Assembly (NCBI GenBank): GCA_944390825.1
Contig: CALXRG010000011.1
Location: forward strand, 1 to 64,000
DNA: 64,000 nucleotides
DNA from: an uncultured Akkermansia sp.
GTDB taxonomy: Bacteria; Verrucomicrobiota; Verrucomicrobiia; Verrucomicrobiales; Akkermansiaceae
Direction of reading: 5' to 3'
A model generated the notes under the pieces. It was given only the letters and a program-made list of their open reading frames with translations, did no database searches and was not told the DNA's origin. Within the stretch, counting starts at the first letter, position 1. Every line of letters begins with the position of its first letter. Made by a program: the position numbers and the translations under genes. Shown in pieces: positions 43,102-50,107 of this stretch.

Positions 43102-43124
43102 TTGTCTAAGGTTATGCTAGACAA
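43102..43124. promoter_or_regulatory. 7-bp inverted repeat, possible operator
   Basis: TTGTCTA (43102-43108) and TAGACAA (43118-43124) form a perfect inverted repeat with a 9-nt centre, 57 bp before an unknown gene. A separate A/T palindrome (43069-43087) lies just upstream and looks like a weak terminator of the Sel1 unit. Confidence 0.45.
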
Positions 43125-43180
43125 AACGTCTTGTTTGTGGTTTATTATGCGCATTCATTCCTCTTTACCCCGTTAAAAAC

Positions 43181-43678
43181 ATGAAGTCTTACACCATTTT
43201 CCAGAAATCTGACGACGAAACGGTAACCAATTTCCTCGACTGGATGCGCAACCAGGAGCGCGGCGTGTATCGCGCGGCCGTGCGTGAGCTGGGTGCACTC
43301 AAGAAACTGCGCCCTCAGTTTATCCAGCAGAAGCCCTTGGCCGAGCAATACGCTTGGATCAAGAAGATGCTGGCATGGAAACCTGCGGAGACAATCGCTG
43401 ACCACTTGCTTCAGGTGTGGCTGATCCGCAAGCACGAGCAGATGCTTGTCACGTTTGTGGACAAGCTGGGTATCCCGCACAATGGACATGGTGTGGTTGA
43501 TGATCTTCCCGAAACGCTCGATGCGGACAAGCTCAAGGAGGCCGTTGATGCCTTGTTTGCTGCGTACCCGGCCGGGGCGGTGTCGATTTATCTTCATATG
43601 TTCCAGAACCAGACAGAGACCGGCTGGCCGGAGCTTGCGGCGCTGCTGGAGAGCGATGAGCGCGTGACGCTCAAGTAA
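43181..43678 (+). CDS. Conserved-looking protein of unknown function
   Basis: A 165-residue, probably cytoplasmic, mostly helical protein with no signal peptide or transmembrane segment. Notable stretches are TVTNFLDWMRNQERGVYR, WIKKMLAWKPAETIADH and LVTFVDKLGIPHNGHGVV. Codon use is like that of the neighbouring housekeeping genes, and the hydrophobic pattern suggests a real folded protein. I do not recognise the family. It precedes tadA by 18 bp and may be the first gene of a unit with tadA, ybeY and perhaps the tRNA, which hints at an RNA-related role. Confidence 0.75.
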   Translation: MKSYTIFQKSDDETVTNFLDWMRNQERGVYRAAVRELGALKKLRPQFIQQKPLAEQYAWIKKMLAWKPAETIADHLLQVWLIRKHEQMLVTFVDKLGIPHNGHGVVDDLPETLDADKLKEAVDALFAAYPAGAVSIYLHMFQNQTETGWPELAALLESDERVTLK

Positions 43679-43696
43679 ACCGCCTTCTCTCGCCCG

Positions 43697-44251
43697 TTGA
43701 CAGACGACGAACATTACATGATGCTGGCGATGCGCGAGGCCGATAAGGCCCGCGCCGTCGGCGAGGTGCCTTGCGGCTGCGTCATTGTGAAAGAAGGCGC
43801 GGTGATCGCAACGGGGTGGAACCAGGTGGAAACCCTGGGAGACGCCACGGCTCACGCAGAGATGCTGGCGCTCCGCGCCGCGGAGAATGCCGTAGGGGAT
43901 TGGCGCTTGGAGGGCTGTACTGTATATGTGACCAAAGAACCCTGCCCGATGTGTGCCGGGGCTCTTGTTCATTGCAGGCCGGATCGTGTTGTTTTCGGCA
44001 TACCCGATCCCAAAGGCGGAGCTTGTGGGGGGTGGATTGATTTGCTTGACTCTAATCCGCCGCTTAATCACAAGTGCGAGCACCTGGGAGGCGTGCTCGC
44101 AGATGCCTGTCTGCAGCAATTCCAAAGCTTTTTTCGGGAGGCCCGGGCAGCGGCACGCCAACGCAAACTTGAGGCACGGGCCGGAGCCGCCCGTAACAGC
44201 AGTGAGCAGTTATGCGAACCCGATTCCTCTTCCCATGATACCGCATCTTGA
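43697..44251 (+). CDS. tadA: tRNA-specific adenosine deaminase TadA
   Basis: A 184-residue zinc deaminase converting wobble A34 to inosine in tRNA-Arg(ACG). HAEM carries the first zinc ligand and the catalytic Glu, and EPCPMCAGAL the two Cys ligands. The only start that keeps the conserved N-terminal helix (DDEHYMMLAMREADKA) is a TTG at 43697; there is no Shine-Dalgarno sequence. The C-terminal 30 residues (Ala/Arg-rich, then Ser-rich) extend beyond the usual end. It overlaps ybeY by 17 bp. tRNA-Arg(TCT) downstream is not its substrate. Confidence 0.93.
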   Translation: MTDDEHYMMLAMREADKARAVGEVPCGCVIVKEGAVIATGWNQVETLGDATAHAEMLALRAAENAVGDWRLEGCTVYVTKEPCPMCAGALVHCRPDRVVFGIPDPKGGACGGWIDLLDSNPPLNHKCEHLGGVLADACLQQFQSFFREARAAARQRKLEARAGAARNSSEQLCEPDSSSHDTAS

Positions 44252-44678
44252 ACTGTACAACAACACATCCGGCACCTGGCCTTCCGAGGCATGTCTGGAG
44301 GAATTCCGCAAAGCGTTGCAGGCTTTGTTGCCTGAGCTGATGTCATGTCCACCTGGGCCGGACCACGTCCTGTCGCAGCTCGATGAGGTTGAAATCAGCA
44401 TAGTGGATGATCCTACCATAGCCCGCGTCCACGGGGAATTTCTCCATGACCCAAGCCCTACGGACGCCATTACTTTCCCCTATGGGGAGATCCTGGTGAG
44501 TTGCGATACAGCCGAGCGTTATGCCGGAGAGCACGGTCTCTCCCGGGACGAAGAGCTTTTCCGCTACATCGTGCATGGTTTGACTCATCTGCACGGTTAC
44601 CTCGATGCTGAACCGGAAGATCGCGCCGCTCTATTTGCTGTACAGGAGCCGCTCGTCTCCCGGTATTGCCCGAAATAA
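44235..44678 (+). CDS. ybeY: Endoribonuclease YbeY
   Basis: A 147-residue zinc-dependent RNase for 16S rRNA 3'-end maturation and ribosome quality control. The core SPTDAITFPYGEILVSCDTA and the metal motif HGLTHLHGYLDAEPEDR are present. Compared with the common HGxLHLxGYDH, the third ligand position is Asp, not His. As I recall, some Bacteroidota YbeY proteins show a similar variant. The ATG at 44235 lies inside the tadA 3' end, so the two are probably translated together. Confidence 0.92.
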   Translation: MIPHLELYNNTSGTWPSEACLEEFRKALQALLPELMSCPPGPDHVLSQLDEVEISIVDDPTIARVHGEFLHDPSPTDAITFPYGEILVSCDTAERYAGEHGLSRDEELFRYIVHGLTHLHGYLDAEPEDRAALFAVQEPLVSRYCPK

Positions 44679-44681
44679 AGC

Positions 44682-44710
44682 TTGCCAGTGAGAGGAACCC
44701 CTGCTACAAT
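44682..44710 (+). promoter_or_regulatory. Promoter of tRNA-Arg
   Basis: TTGCCA (44682-44687), a 17-nt spacer and TACAAT (44705-44710). It lies 18 nt before the mature 5' end of the tRNA and begins at the ybeY stop. Confidence 0.8.
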
Positions 44711-44728
44711 GCGGTCGCCGTTTTTCAT

Positions 44729-44802
44729 GCTCCGGTAGCTCAGTTGGATAGAGCACGAGCCTTCTAAGCTTGGGGTCCCGCGTTCGAGCCGCGGCCGGAG
44801 TG
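44729..44802 (+). tRNA. tRNA-Arg (anticodon TCT)
   Basis: A full cloverleaf can be drawn: acceptor stem 44729-44735 with 44795-44801, D arm with AGCTCAGTTGGATAGAGC, anticodon stem CGAGC/GCTTG with loop CTTCTAA (anticodon TCT at 44763-44765), a 5-nt variable loop, and T arm CCGCG/CGCGG with TTCGAGC. The discriminator is G. CCA is not encoded. It has its own promoter and a strong terminator. Confidence 0.97.
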
Positions 44803-44812
44803 TCAGAGCGCA

Positions 44813-44841
44813 GCACCGTTGCTGATAATTAGCAGCGGTGC
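44813..44841 (+). terminator. Strong terminator of tRNA-Arg
   Basis: An 11-bp stem with one T-G wobble (44813-44823 with 44831-44841), a 7-nt loop and eight T residues (44842-44849). Confidence 0.95.
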
Positions 44842-44849
44842 TTTTTTTT

Positions 44850-45174
44850 GGGGGGGGCGGGGGTAGTCGGGTATGCCCCGCAGCAGGGGGGAGTTCCCCA
44901 TGAGTCGCCGCCAGCGCGCAATCAGATATCCGTAGGCCCTGCGTCGCTGTCCTGCGGGTGGAAAAAGGCGGAGGCGAACCTCGGGCAGGAAAACGGAACC
45001 GAACAGAAGGACAACACTCGCGAGATGAGGCAACACGGGGTGCTTGTGTCCCAAGCTCTGTCAAGTGTGGGCATGGTGTGTATGGCTCATCCAGTGCGGA
45101 TGTTGACTTAGACCGCGCCGGCACGTTGCTCATTTTTTATCCGTGCCGTTTCCTGATAACCTTGGCAAGGCCGT
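44850..45174. other. Intergenic region after the tRNA
   Basis: About 325 nt beginning with a run of G. Frames exist on both strands but none has a plausible start, composition or product. No RNA gene or repeat is seen. Confidence 0.4.
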
Positions 45175-45627
45175 CTATCGCTTATGGACAATGGGCTCGA
45201 CGAGGAAGGAAACCGTGTAACCAACTTTTCTGTTACGCAAGGCCTTGCCTTTTCTGTCGATAAGGGTGGCGGTGCCGGCATCCGGCGAAGTGAAGTTGAG
45301 TTTCCAGCGGGTGCTGCTATATTCCCCTAAGGCTTTGTCCTGAGGTGCTTTCACTCGGGTCTCTTCGTAAAACTCACTCTTTTTGTCGTTATAGTAGTGG
45401 TATAAGACCGTAGCCCCTCCACTGTCCTCCGGTATGGTGATTCGCAACCCGTGCTTTCGAGGAAAAGGATAGACGCCTGGCTCATCACCGCGTTCGAGTA
45501 CGAGTTGCTTTCCTATGAGGGAGGGCGGCTGTTCCGGAGGAGGTTGAGGTGCTTTCCGGTGTGAGCAGGCTGCCAGAGTCAGCAGTCCCAGAGCTGCTGG
45601 TAGTGACAAGAGGAGAGATGTGTTCAT
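45175..45627 (-). CDS. Lipoprotein of unknown function
   Basis: A 150-residue predicted lipoprotein with hydrophobic N-terminus and lipobox LAAC (Cys at about 21), followed by a short Pro-rich linker (APQPPPEQPPSL). The folded part has beta-like segments: KQLVLERG, HGLRITIPEDSGGATVLYHYY and STRWKLNFTSPDAGTATLID, ending in KVGYTVSFLVEP. It could belong to a small beta-sandwich lipoprotein family, which I cannot name. ATG 45627 is used since it begins the signal peptide. A possible promoter (TTTACT, 17 nt, TAGGAT) lies near 45735-45765 on the minus strand. Confidence 0.7.
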   Translation of the reverse strand: MNTSLLLSLPAALGLLTLAACSHRKAPQPPPEQPPSLIGKQLVLERGDEPGVYPFPRKHGLRITIPEDSGGATVLYHYYNDKKSEFYEETRVKAPQDKALGEYSSTRWKLNFTSPDAGTATLIDRKGKALRNRKVGYTVSFLVEPIVHKR

Positions 45628-46079
45628 GGTGCTGATGGTGATAGGTGGGGCAGAGGCAAACGGCGGGCTCCGTCGGAGCCGTTGACTTCCGGAAAGACCA
45701 GGATCCGCGGTCAAGACGCCGTCGTTCTACCGGGAAACTATCCTATCAGTTCTGTTTTTGGAAGTAAAGACAAAGAGTGATGTTTTTGATGTTTGGCTGC
45801 AGAGTCCGGAACTTCATTTTCCGGAATTCAGGATGAACGCCGTGTCCTGGCTTATGTTGTCTCACAGGTCAGGCACAGGTGAACACCCGGCATATCAACC
45901 GCTTGTAGAATCTCCTGTGCCGTATTGATGAAAAAGTTCAAAACAAACTCTAAGAATGGGGCAGCTGTCTCAGAAGGGAACCGGCGGCTAGGAAGGGGAC
46001 CGGTAGTTCTGGGGGAATTGACAAGTGTGAGTCGGTACGGAATTTTCGTAAGCTCCGGCGCGGTTGTCTCAATCCTTGC
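45628..46079. other. Intergenic region before the tonB operon
   Basis: About 450 nt between the divergent lipoprotein and tonB genes. Open frames here run antisense into tonB and look non-coding. No RNA gene or strong terminator is visible. Confidence 0.4.
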
Positions 46080-46108
46080 TTGAACTTGACGCCGTATCAG
46101 GTTACAAT
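46080..46108 (+). promoter_or_regulatory. Promoter of tonB-exbB-exbD (leaderless, GTG start)
   Basis: TTGAAC (46080-46085), a 17-nt spacer and TACAAT (46103-46108). Seven nucleotides later is GTG 46116, in frame with TonB. The promoter position rules out the TTG at 46080 as the start codon. Confidence 0.7.
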
Positions 46109-46115
46109 ACCATGC

Positions 46116-47396
46116 GTGAGGAGAAGTGTGCCAGAGGATCCGGGCAGACCGCATGTGGGAGCGGTGCTGCTTTGTGTCCTGCTGTCGTTGTTGCTGCATG
46201 CTTTGGTTATTTGGTTGCTGTTGCAGATGCCGCAACAGGAGATGTTTGCGCGGCAGCCTCTGCCGCAGAAGGAACATGCTATGCGGTATTTGCAGATTTT
46301 CCGCCAGGAAACTCAAAAAGAGGATGAATTGAGAGCGGTTGATCCTGAAGAGGAGCGTGATGAGCGGGAGAGACCCTTTGCCAAGACAAATCCGGATGCG
46401 CCGGAGCGCCACGCTCTCGAGGCTGAGTACGTGGGTGCCCGCAATACGACAGCTGCCAGCCAGGCAGATGTTGTCCACTTGCATGATGACCGGGAGGCCC
46501 CCGCGATGGAGGGCCGTGAGGAAGAGGATGACCGGTTGGAGATTTTGGAGCAGGAGCGGCAAGAGGGCGACATCGAAAGCGAGCAGCGAGTGGCTCCGCA
46601 GCCGACTCCTCCCCTCCCTGCATCGGTGTCCGAGCGGCCTTCGACTGCGGTGGTTCCGCCCATGCCTTTGCCTGTGACGGGTAAGCCTGAGGGTGCCACG
46701 GAATCCCAGACTACCGCCGGAGATCAGCAGGAAGCCCGCCCCGGGGAGAGTTCGGCTTCTGTTCGGCAACAGGAATCTGCCCCTGACGGACAGTTGAAAA
46801 TCACCCGGGAGAATGAAAAGCCCACTCCTGATCAACAGGATGCCAGACAGGCGCGCCAAGGTGCAGAGAACGGTAATGCCGAGGGGCACAACACTTCTAC
46901 CCCGGCGGTTCAGCCCGCCGATGCTCCCCAACCCAAGCCGGAGCATCCCTCAGAACCAGCTTCACCCAAGCGGCAACCCGTGTACGATCCGAGCTTGCCT
47001 GCCCACATGCAGCCGGGATTCCGGACCTACGAGCGCCGCAGCCGCAGCACGGGGACTTTCGTGGTGGGACGCAATCCTTCGCTGAATGTGGAAGCCACAC
47101 CGCGCGGGCGCTACGAGGCACTTCTCTACCGTCTCATTGCCCGTTCGTGGTACATCGCCTGTGATGAACACCGGGGTGACATCATCCCCGGATCGCTGAC
47201 CATCAGCGTCTGCCTCAATAAACAGGGGCGTATTCACAATTTGCAGTTGTATGGCCGCCGCGGGGCAAGCGTGCTTCAGCAGTCGTTCACATTCACTGCA
47301 ATCCGCCGGGCTGCCTTGCCTCCGATGCCGGAGGCCGTGCAGAAAGAAGTAGACAGTGATCTCATTGAGATGCTCATCACCTTCCATTTCGATTGA
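46116..47396 (+). CDS. tonB: TonB-family energy transducer
   Basis: A 426-residue inner-membrane protein that couples proton motive force to outer-membrane transport. A short cytoplasmic tail precedes one transmembrane helix (VLLCVLLSLLLHALVIWLLL, about 17-36) with the His in SLLLHALV that TonB proteins use. A long Pro/Glu/Gln-rich periplasmic linker (about 60-310) follows, then a C-terminal TonB-like domain (about 330-426) with PGSLTISVCLNKQGRIHNL and FTAIRRAALPPMP. GTG at 46116 is proposed as the start from the leaderless promoter. It is followed by exbB (34 bp) and exbD. Confidence 0.87.
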   Translation: MRRSVPEDPGRPHVGAVLLCVLLSLLLHALVIWLLLQMPQQEMFARQPLPQKEHAMRYLQIFRQETQKEDELRAVDPEEERDERERPFAKTNPDAPERHALEAEYVGARNTTAASQADVVHLHDDREAPAMEGREEEDDRLEILEQERQEGDIESEQRVAPQPTPPLPASVSERPSTAVVPPMPLPVTGKPEGATESQTTAGDQQEARPGESSASVRQQESAPDGQLKITRENEKPTPDQQDARQARQGAENGNAEGHNTSTPAVQPADAPQPKPEHPSEPASPKRQPVYDPSLPAHMQPGFRTYERRSRSTGTFVVGRNPSLNVEATPRGRYEALLYRLIARSWYIACDEHRGDIIPGSLTISVCLNKQGRIHNLQLYGRRGASVLQQSFTFTAIRRAALPPMPEAVQKEVDSDLIEMLITFHFD

Positions 47397-47430
47397 TCGC
47401 CACAAGAATGTTCTTATTTGACACCAGTAT

Positions 47431-48030
47431 ATGATTGAGACCATCCGCCAGTTCCTTGATACGTGTTATCCGTTTGGGTATCCCCTGCTGTTTTGTTCGC
47501 TGATGATGGTGACAGCCGTCCTGTACCACTTGTTGTTTGCAGGCGGGACGCGACACCTGCCACGGATGCGGGCATTACTCGACCTCGCCAAGCAACGGGG
47601 GTCTGGCCAGGGGTTGCTGGAGTATGCCCTGACGACGAAGTCCGCTCTGGGACGTGAGGTTGTGTTTGCTGTGGAGCATCGGCACGAACCTGAGCTGGAG
47701 CGGATGATGGAGGCCCGGCTGATGCTGTTAGTGGATTCGCAGCGGGCCGGGATGTCGACAATCGGTGTGATCAACAACATCGCTCCGATGCTGGGCATCT
47801 TGGGGACTGCCTGGGGCCTCGTGGATATTTTTGGCGTTTTTGGGACTCAAGCCGCTGAGCTGGGTATAGCTCAAGGTATTTCCAAAGCTCTCTACACTAC
47901 AATATTCGGCCTGGCAATCGCCGTGCCGGGTGTGATTTGTCTTTCTTGGTTTGAGCGGGCACTGGAACGCCGCGCCGCCCGCATCAATGAGTTTTTTACT
48001 GATTTGCTTGCACACCGGGACCGTCTGTAA
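47431..48030 (+). CDS. exbB: ExbB/TolQ-family proton channel subunit
   Basis: A 199-residue inner-membrane protein with three transmembrane helices forming the proton channel with ExbD. The N-terminal helix is LLFCSLMMVTAVLYHLLFA. The conserved region MSTIGVINNIAPMLGILGTAWGLVDIFGVF and GISKALYTTIFGLAIAVPGVI (each read as two blocks) is typical of MotA/TolQ/ExbB. A cytoplasmic loop holds basic and acidic residues. It is encoded between tonB and exbD, so the three should form one Ton complex. No TonB-dependent receptor lies in the window. Confidence 0.93.
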   Translation: MIETIRQFLDTCYPFGYPLLFCSLMMVTAVLYHLLFAGGTRHLPRMRALLDLAKQRGSGQGLLEYALTTKSALGREVVFAVEHRHEPELERMMEARLMLLVDSQRAGMSTIGVINNIAPMLGILGTAWGLVDIFGVFGTQAAELGIAQGISKALYTTIFGLAIAVPGVICLSWFERALERRAARINEFFTDLLAHRDRL

Positions 48031-48049
48031 GCAGGACGCTTGACACACC

Positions 48050-48469
48050 ATGACGATTTACACTCGCAGAAACGTGGGGCAGGGGATACCGCTGGTGCCG
48101 ATGCTGGATATCCTCACTATTTTGTTGCTTTTCTTCGTCGTGCATACGGAGTTTAAGCGTCAGGTTTCAGTCTTGCCGATTGAGCTTCCTCAGACGCGGC
48201 ACCTGGCGGGTGAACAGGGGGACGCTGACCAGGTGCTGTTGGAGCTTGACGAACACGGCACTATCGCTCTTGGTGGTAAACACCTGAACCCCGAACAACT
48301 GGTGCCCGCGGTTCGGGCGCTCCTGAAGCAAAATCCTAAAGTGAAAATCCAGGTGTCGGCCGCCCAGGGGTCATCGATGGGTGCTTTTGTCGAAGTCATG
48401 GATACACTCACATCCGCCGGGTTGGAAGTGGAGCAGGTGCCGGTGCGCATCGAGTACCGCCCCCGCTGA
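48050..48469 (+). CDS. exbD: ExbD/TolR-family protein
   Basis: A 139-residue single-pass protein. The transmembrane helix contains the essential proton-carrying Asp (PMLDILTILLLFF, Asp at about 20). The periplasmic domain ends with the typical beta-alpha pattern (KVKIQVSAAQGSSMGAFVEV, then DTLTSAGLEVEQVPV). The gene is 19 bp after exbB. The short spacer contains AGGACG, a poor ribosome site. Together with TonB and ExbB it powers outer-membrane uptake or envelope tasks. Confidence 0.93.
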   Translation: MTIYTRRNVGQGIPLVPMLDILTILLLFFVVHTEFKRQVSVLPIELPQTRHLAGEQGDADQVLLELDEHGTIALGGKHLNPEQLVPAVRALLKQNPKVKIQVSAAQGSSMGAFVEVMDTLTSAGLEVEQVPVRIEYRPR

Positions 48470-48694
48470 GTTTGTGCTGACGCGCGGCTGCGCATGCAAA
48501 CTTGGTGCCGGTAGAGGAGGCGTGAAGGCAGAGCGGCCGTATAATACCGGGTGTGGGATGCTTGGGTGCCAACCCGTCTTGCCTGATCATCAGAGGCCTG
48601 TACGGATAGCGGCTTTTTGACCGGAGCCAGCCGCTTGGGGATGCTTCGGGACGGTGTTTGTTGCTCCGTTCCTGGCACGGGGGCCGGGGAAAAC

Positions 48695-50062
48695 TCAGGC
48701 AACTGTACGCCGGGGCGCTGCGCCCGCGGCTGGGAGCGCGGCCCGAAGGATTGCGGGAGAAGCGCTGACGGAGGAGAGCATGGGATCCTGGCTGAGGGTT
48801 TCCAGAAGGGTGGGTTGGGGCGCCGGAGTGGTGGTGGACCGGGGTTGTTCACCAGTGGGCTCGGATGTCCGCGTCGGTGCTGCGGGTGCAGGGGTCGCGT
48901 CAGGAGCTGCCGGTACTGGGGCGGCTTCTGAAGCAGCAGATGGTGCTTGGGTGTCTCCCGCCGGCGGTGCCTGGTTCGCAGCAGCCGGGCGGGTCCCCAC
49001 GGAGGTGGGTGCTAATTTTGAGGGTGAGGCCGTGGGCTGCGGGATGACGTCCTGGTCTTCGGCTATGGCGGCATACTGCGGCGGCAGGAGGGGAGCCATT
49101 TTTTGAGTGATGCCGGGTTGCTGTTCTTCCAGAGCTTGGAGCATGGGTCCGGTCCAGGGGGTGAGGAAGAAGCCGACGGCTACCAGCGAGACAAAGATGA
49201 TGCCGAGCCCCGCGAGGATGCGCTCCGTGCTGGCGGGAATGACTTGAATGGGCAGGGTGGAGCAGCGCGCATCCCAGCTGGTGATGCCGCGTCGCCTCAG
49301 CAGCCAGAGTGTGAGAATCCCCATGATGACGGCTAAAGGAAAGAACATCATGCCGCAGCCCATGATGAAGACAAGCAGTGCCCGCATTGTGCCCCGCAGG
49401 ACGCTGATGTTTTCTACATCACCGAAGACGTTCAGGCGGATGCCCATGAGTGCTTTGCCCGGGGTGGTTCCCATCCGCGAGAGGTAGAAGCCTTCGATGA
49501 TCGCGCAGGGCAGCCAGATGAGGTAGGAGCCGGGCATGAGCATCAGGTCAAACTCGATGCCCATCACGTAGATCACGAGGTAGAAGAACGAGAGGTACAG
49601 AGAATAGTCGATGCAGCGGGCAAAGAAGCGAACGCCCGGGGAGGGCAGGTAGACTCTCCGTGCCATGCCGGGAAGGCCTCCCGGCTCGCCTTCCCCTTCA
49701 AAGAGCTCGGGCTCGCCTGTCGTACCCGGGGCGCCGTCCTGTGGACGGGAGGGAAAGGTACCGGCGGGGGCTTCTCCGTGCTGTTTTGGCGGAAGCGGAG
49801 GCAGCCCCTCCGGGAGTGAGGAAGCACTGCCGGAGACGTCAGAGGCGTCGTCCTCCGCCTGCTCTCCGGCGCGGTTTCGTGGCTCCAGCTCATCAAGAAA
49901 ATCACTGAGTGCCGGGAGTTTTTCCAGGGGCATCCACTTCTCGCAGCCGCTGTGCCAGCCCAGGGTGTCCCGCGTTAGCTCGCCCATTTGGACGAGAGAG
50001 ATGACGTCCGGCACCGTGGCGGGGCCGCAGCGTTTTTTGTCCCGTATCCAGTATATGTCCAT
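48695..50062 (-). CDS. GYF_2-RDD membrane protein
   Basis: A 455-residue protein with three parts. An N-terminal GYF_2 domain (about 1-55; YWIRDKKRCGPATVPDV, LGWHSGCEKWMPL) is followed by a Pro-rich linker and an RDD domain (about 130-285) with FFARCIDYSLYLSFFYLV and TPGKALMGIRLNVFG, then more helices and a Pro/Ala/Thr-rich C-terminal tail of 110 residues. RDD proteins are diverse membrane proteins, some acting as ion antiporters; GYF_2 probably binds partner proteins. It lies 45 bp after the lolC/E gene. The specific function is unknown. Confidence 0.8.
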   Translation of the reverse strand: MDIYWIRDKKRCGPATVPDVISLVQMGELTRDTLGWHSGCEKWMPLEKLPALSDFLDELEPRNRAGEQAEDDASDVSGSASSLPEGLPPLPPKQHGEAPAGTFPSRPQDGAPGTTGEPELFEGEGEPGGLPGMARRVYLPSPGVRFFARCIDYSLYLSFFYLVIYVMGIEFDLMLMPGSYLIWLPCAIIEGFYLSRMGTTPGKALMGIRLNVFGDVENISVLRGTMRALLVFIMGCGMMFFPLAVIMGILTLWLLRRRGITSWDARCSTLPIQVIPASTERILAGLGIIFVSLVAVGFFLTPWTGPMLQALEEQQPGITQKMAPLLPPQYAAIAEDQDVIPQPTASPSKLAPTSVGTRPAAANQAPPAGDTQAPSAASEAAPVPAAPDATPAPAAPTRTSEPTGEQPRSTTTPAPQPTLLETLSQDPMLSSVSASPAILRAALPAAGAAPRRTVA

Positions 50063-50107
50063 GAGCGGTGTTGAGGTGGTGGGGATGAAAGAAGAAGGGA
50101 GAAACGT

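Noticed and set aside
45852..46946. Leftward open frame of 364 codons over the tonB 5' half
   Set aside because: Most of it is antisense to tonB. The part outside tonB (45852-46079) looks slightly coding-like but has no start, promoter or recognisable product.
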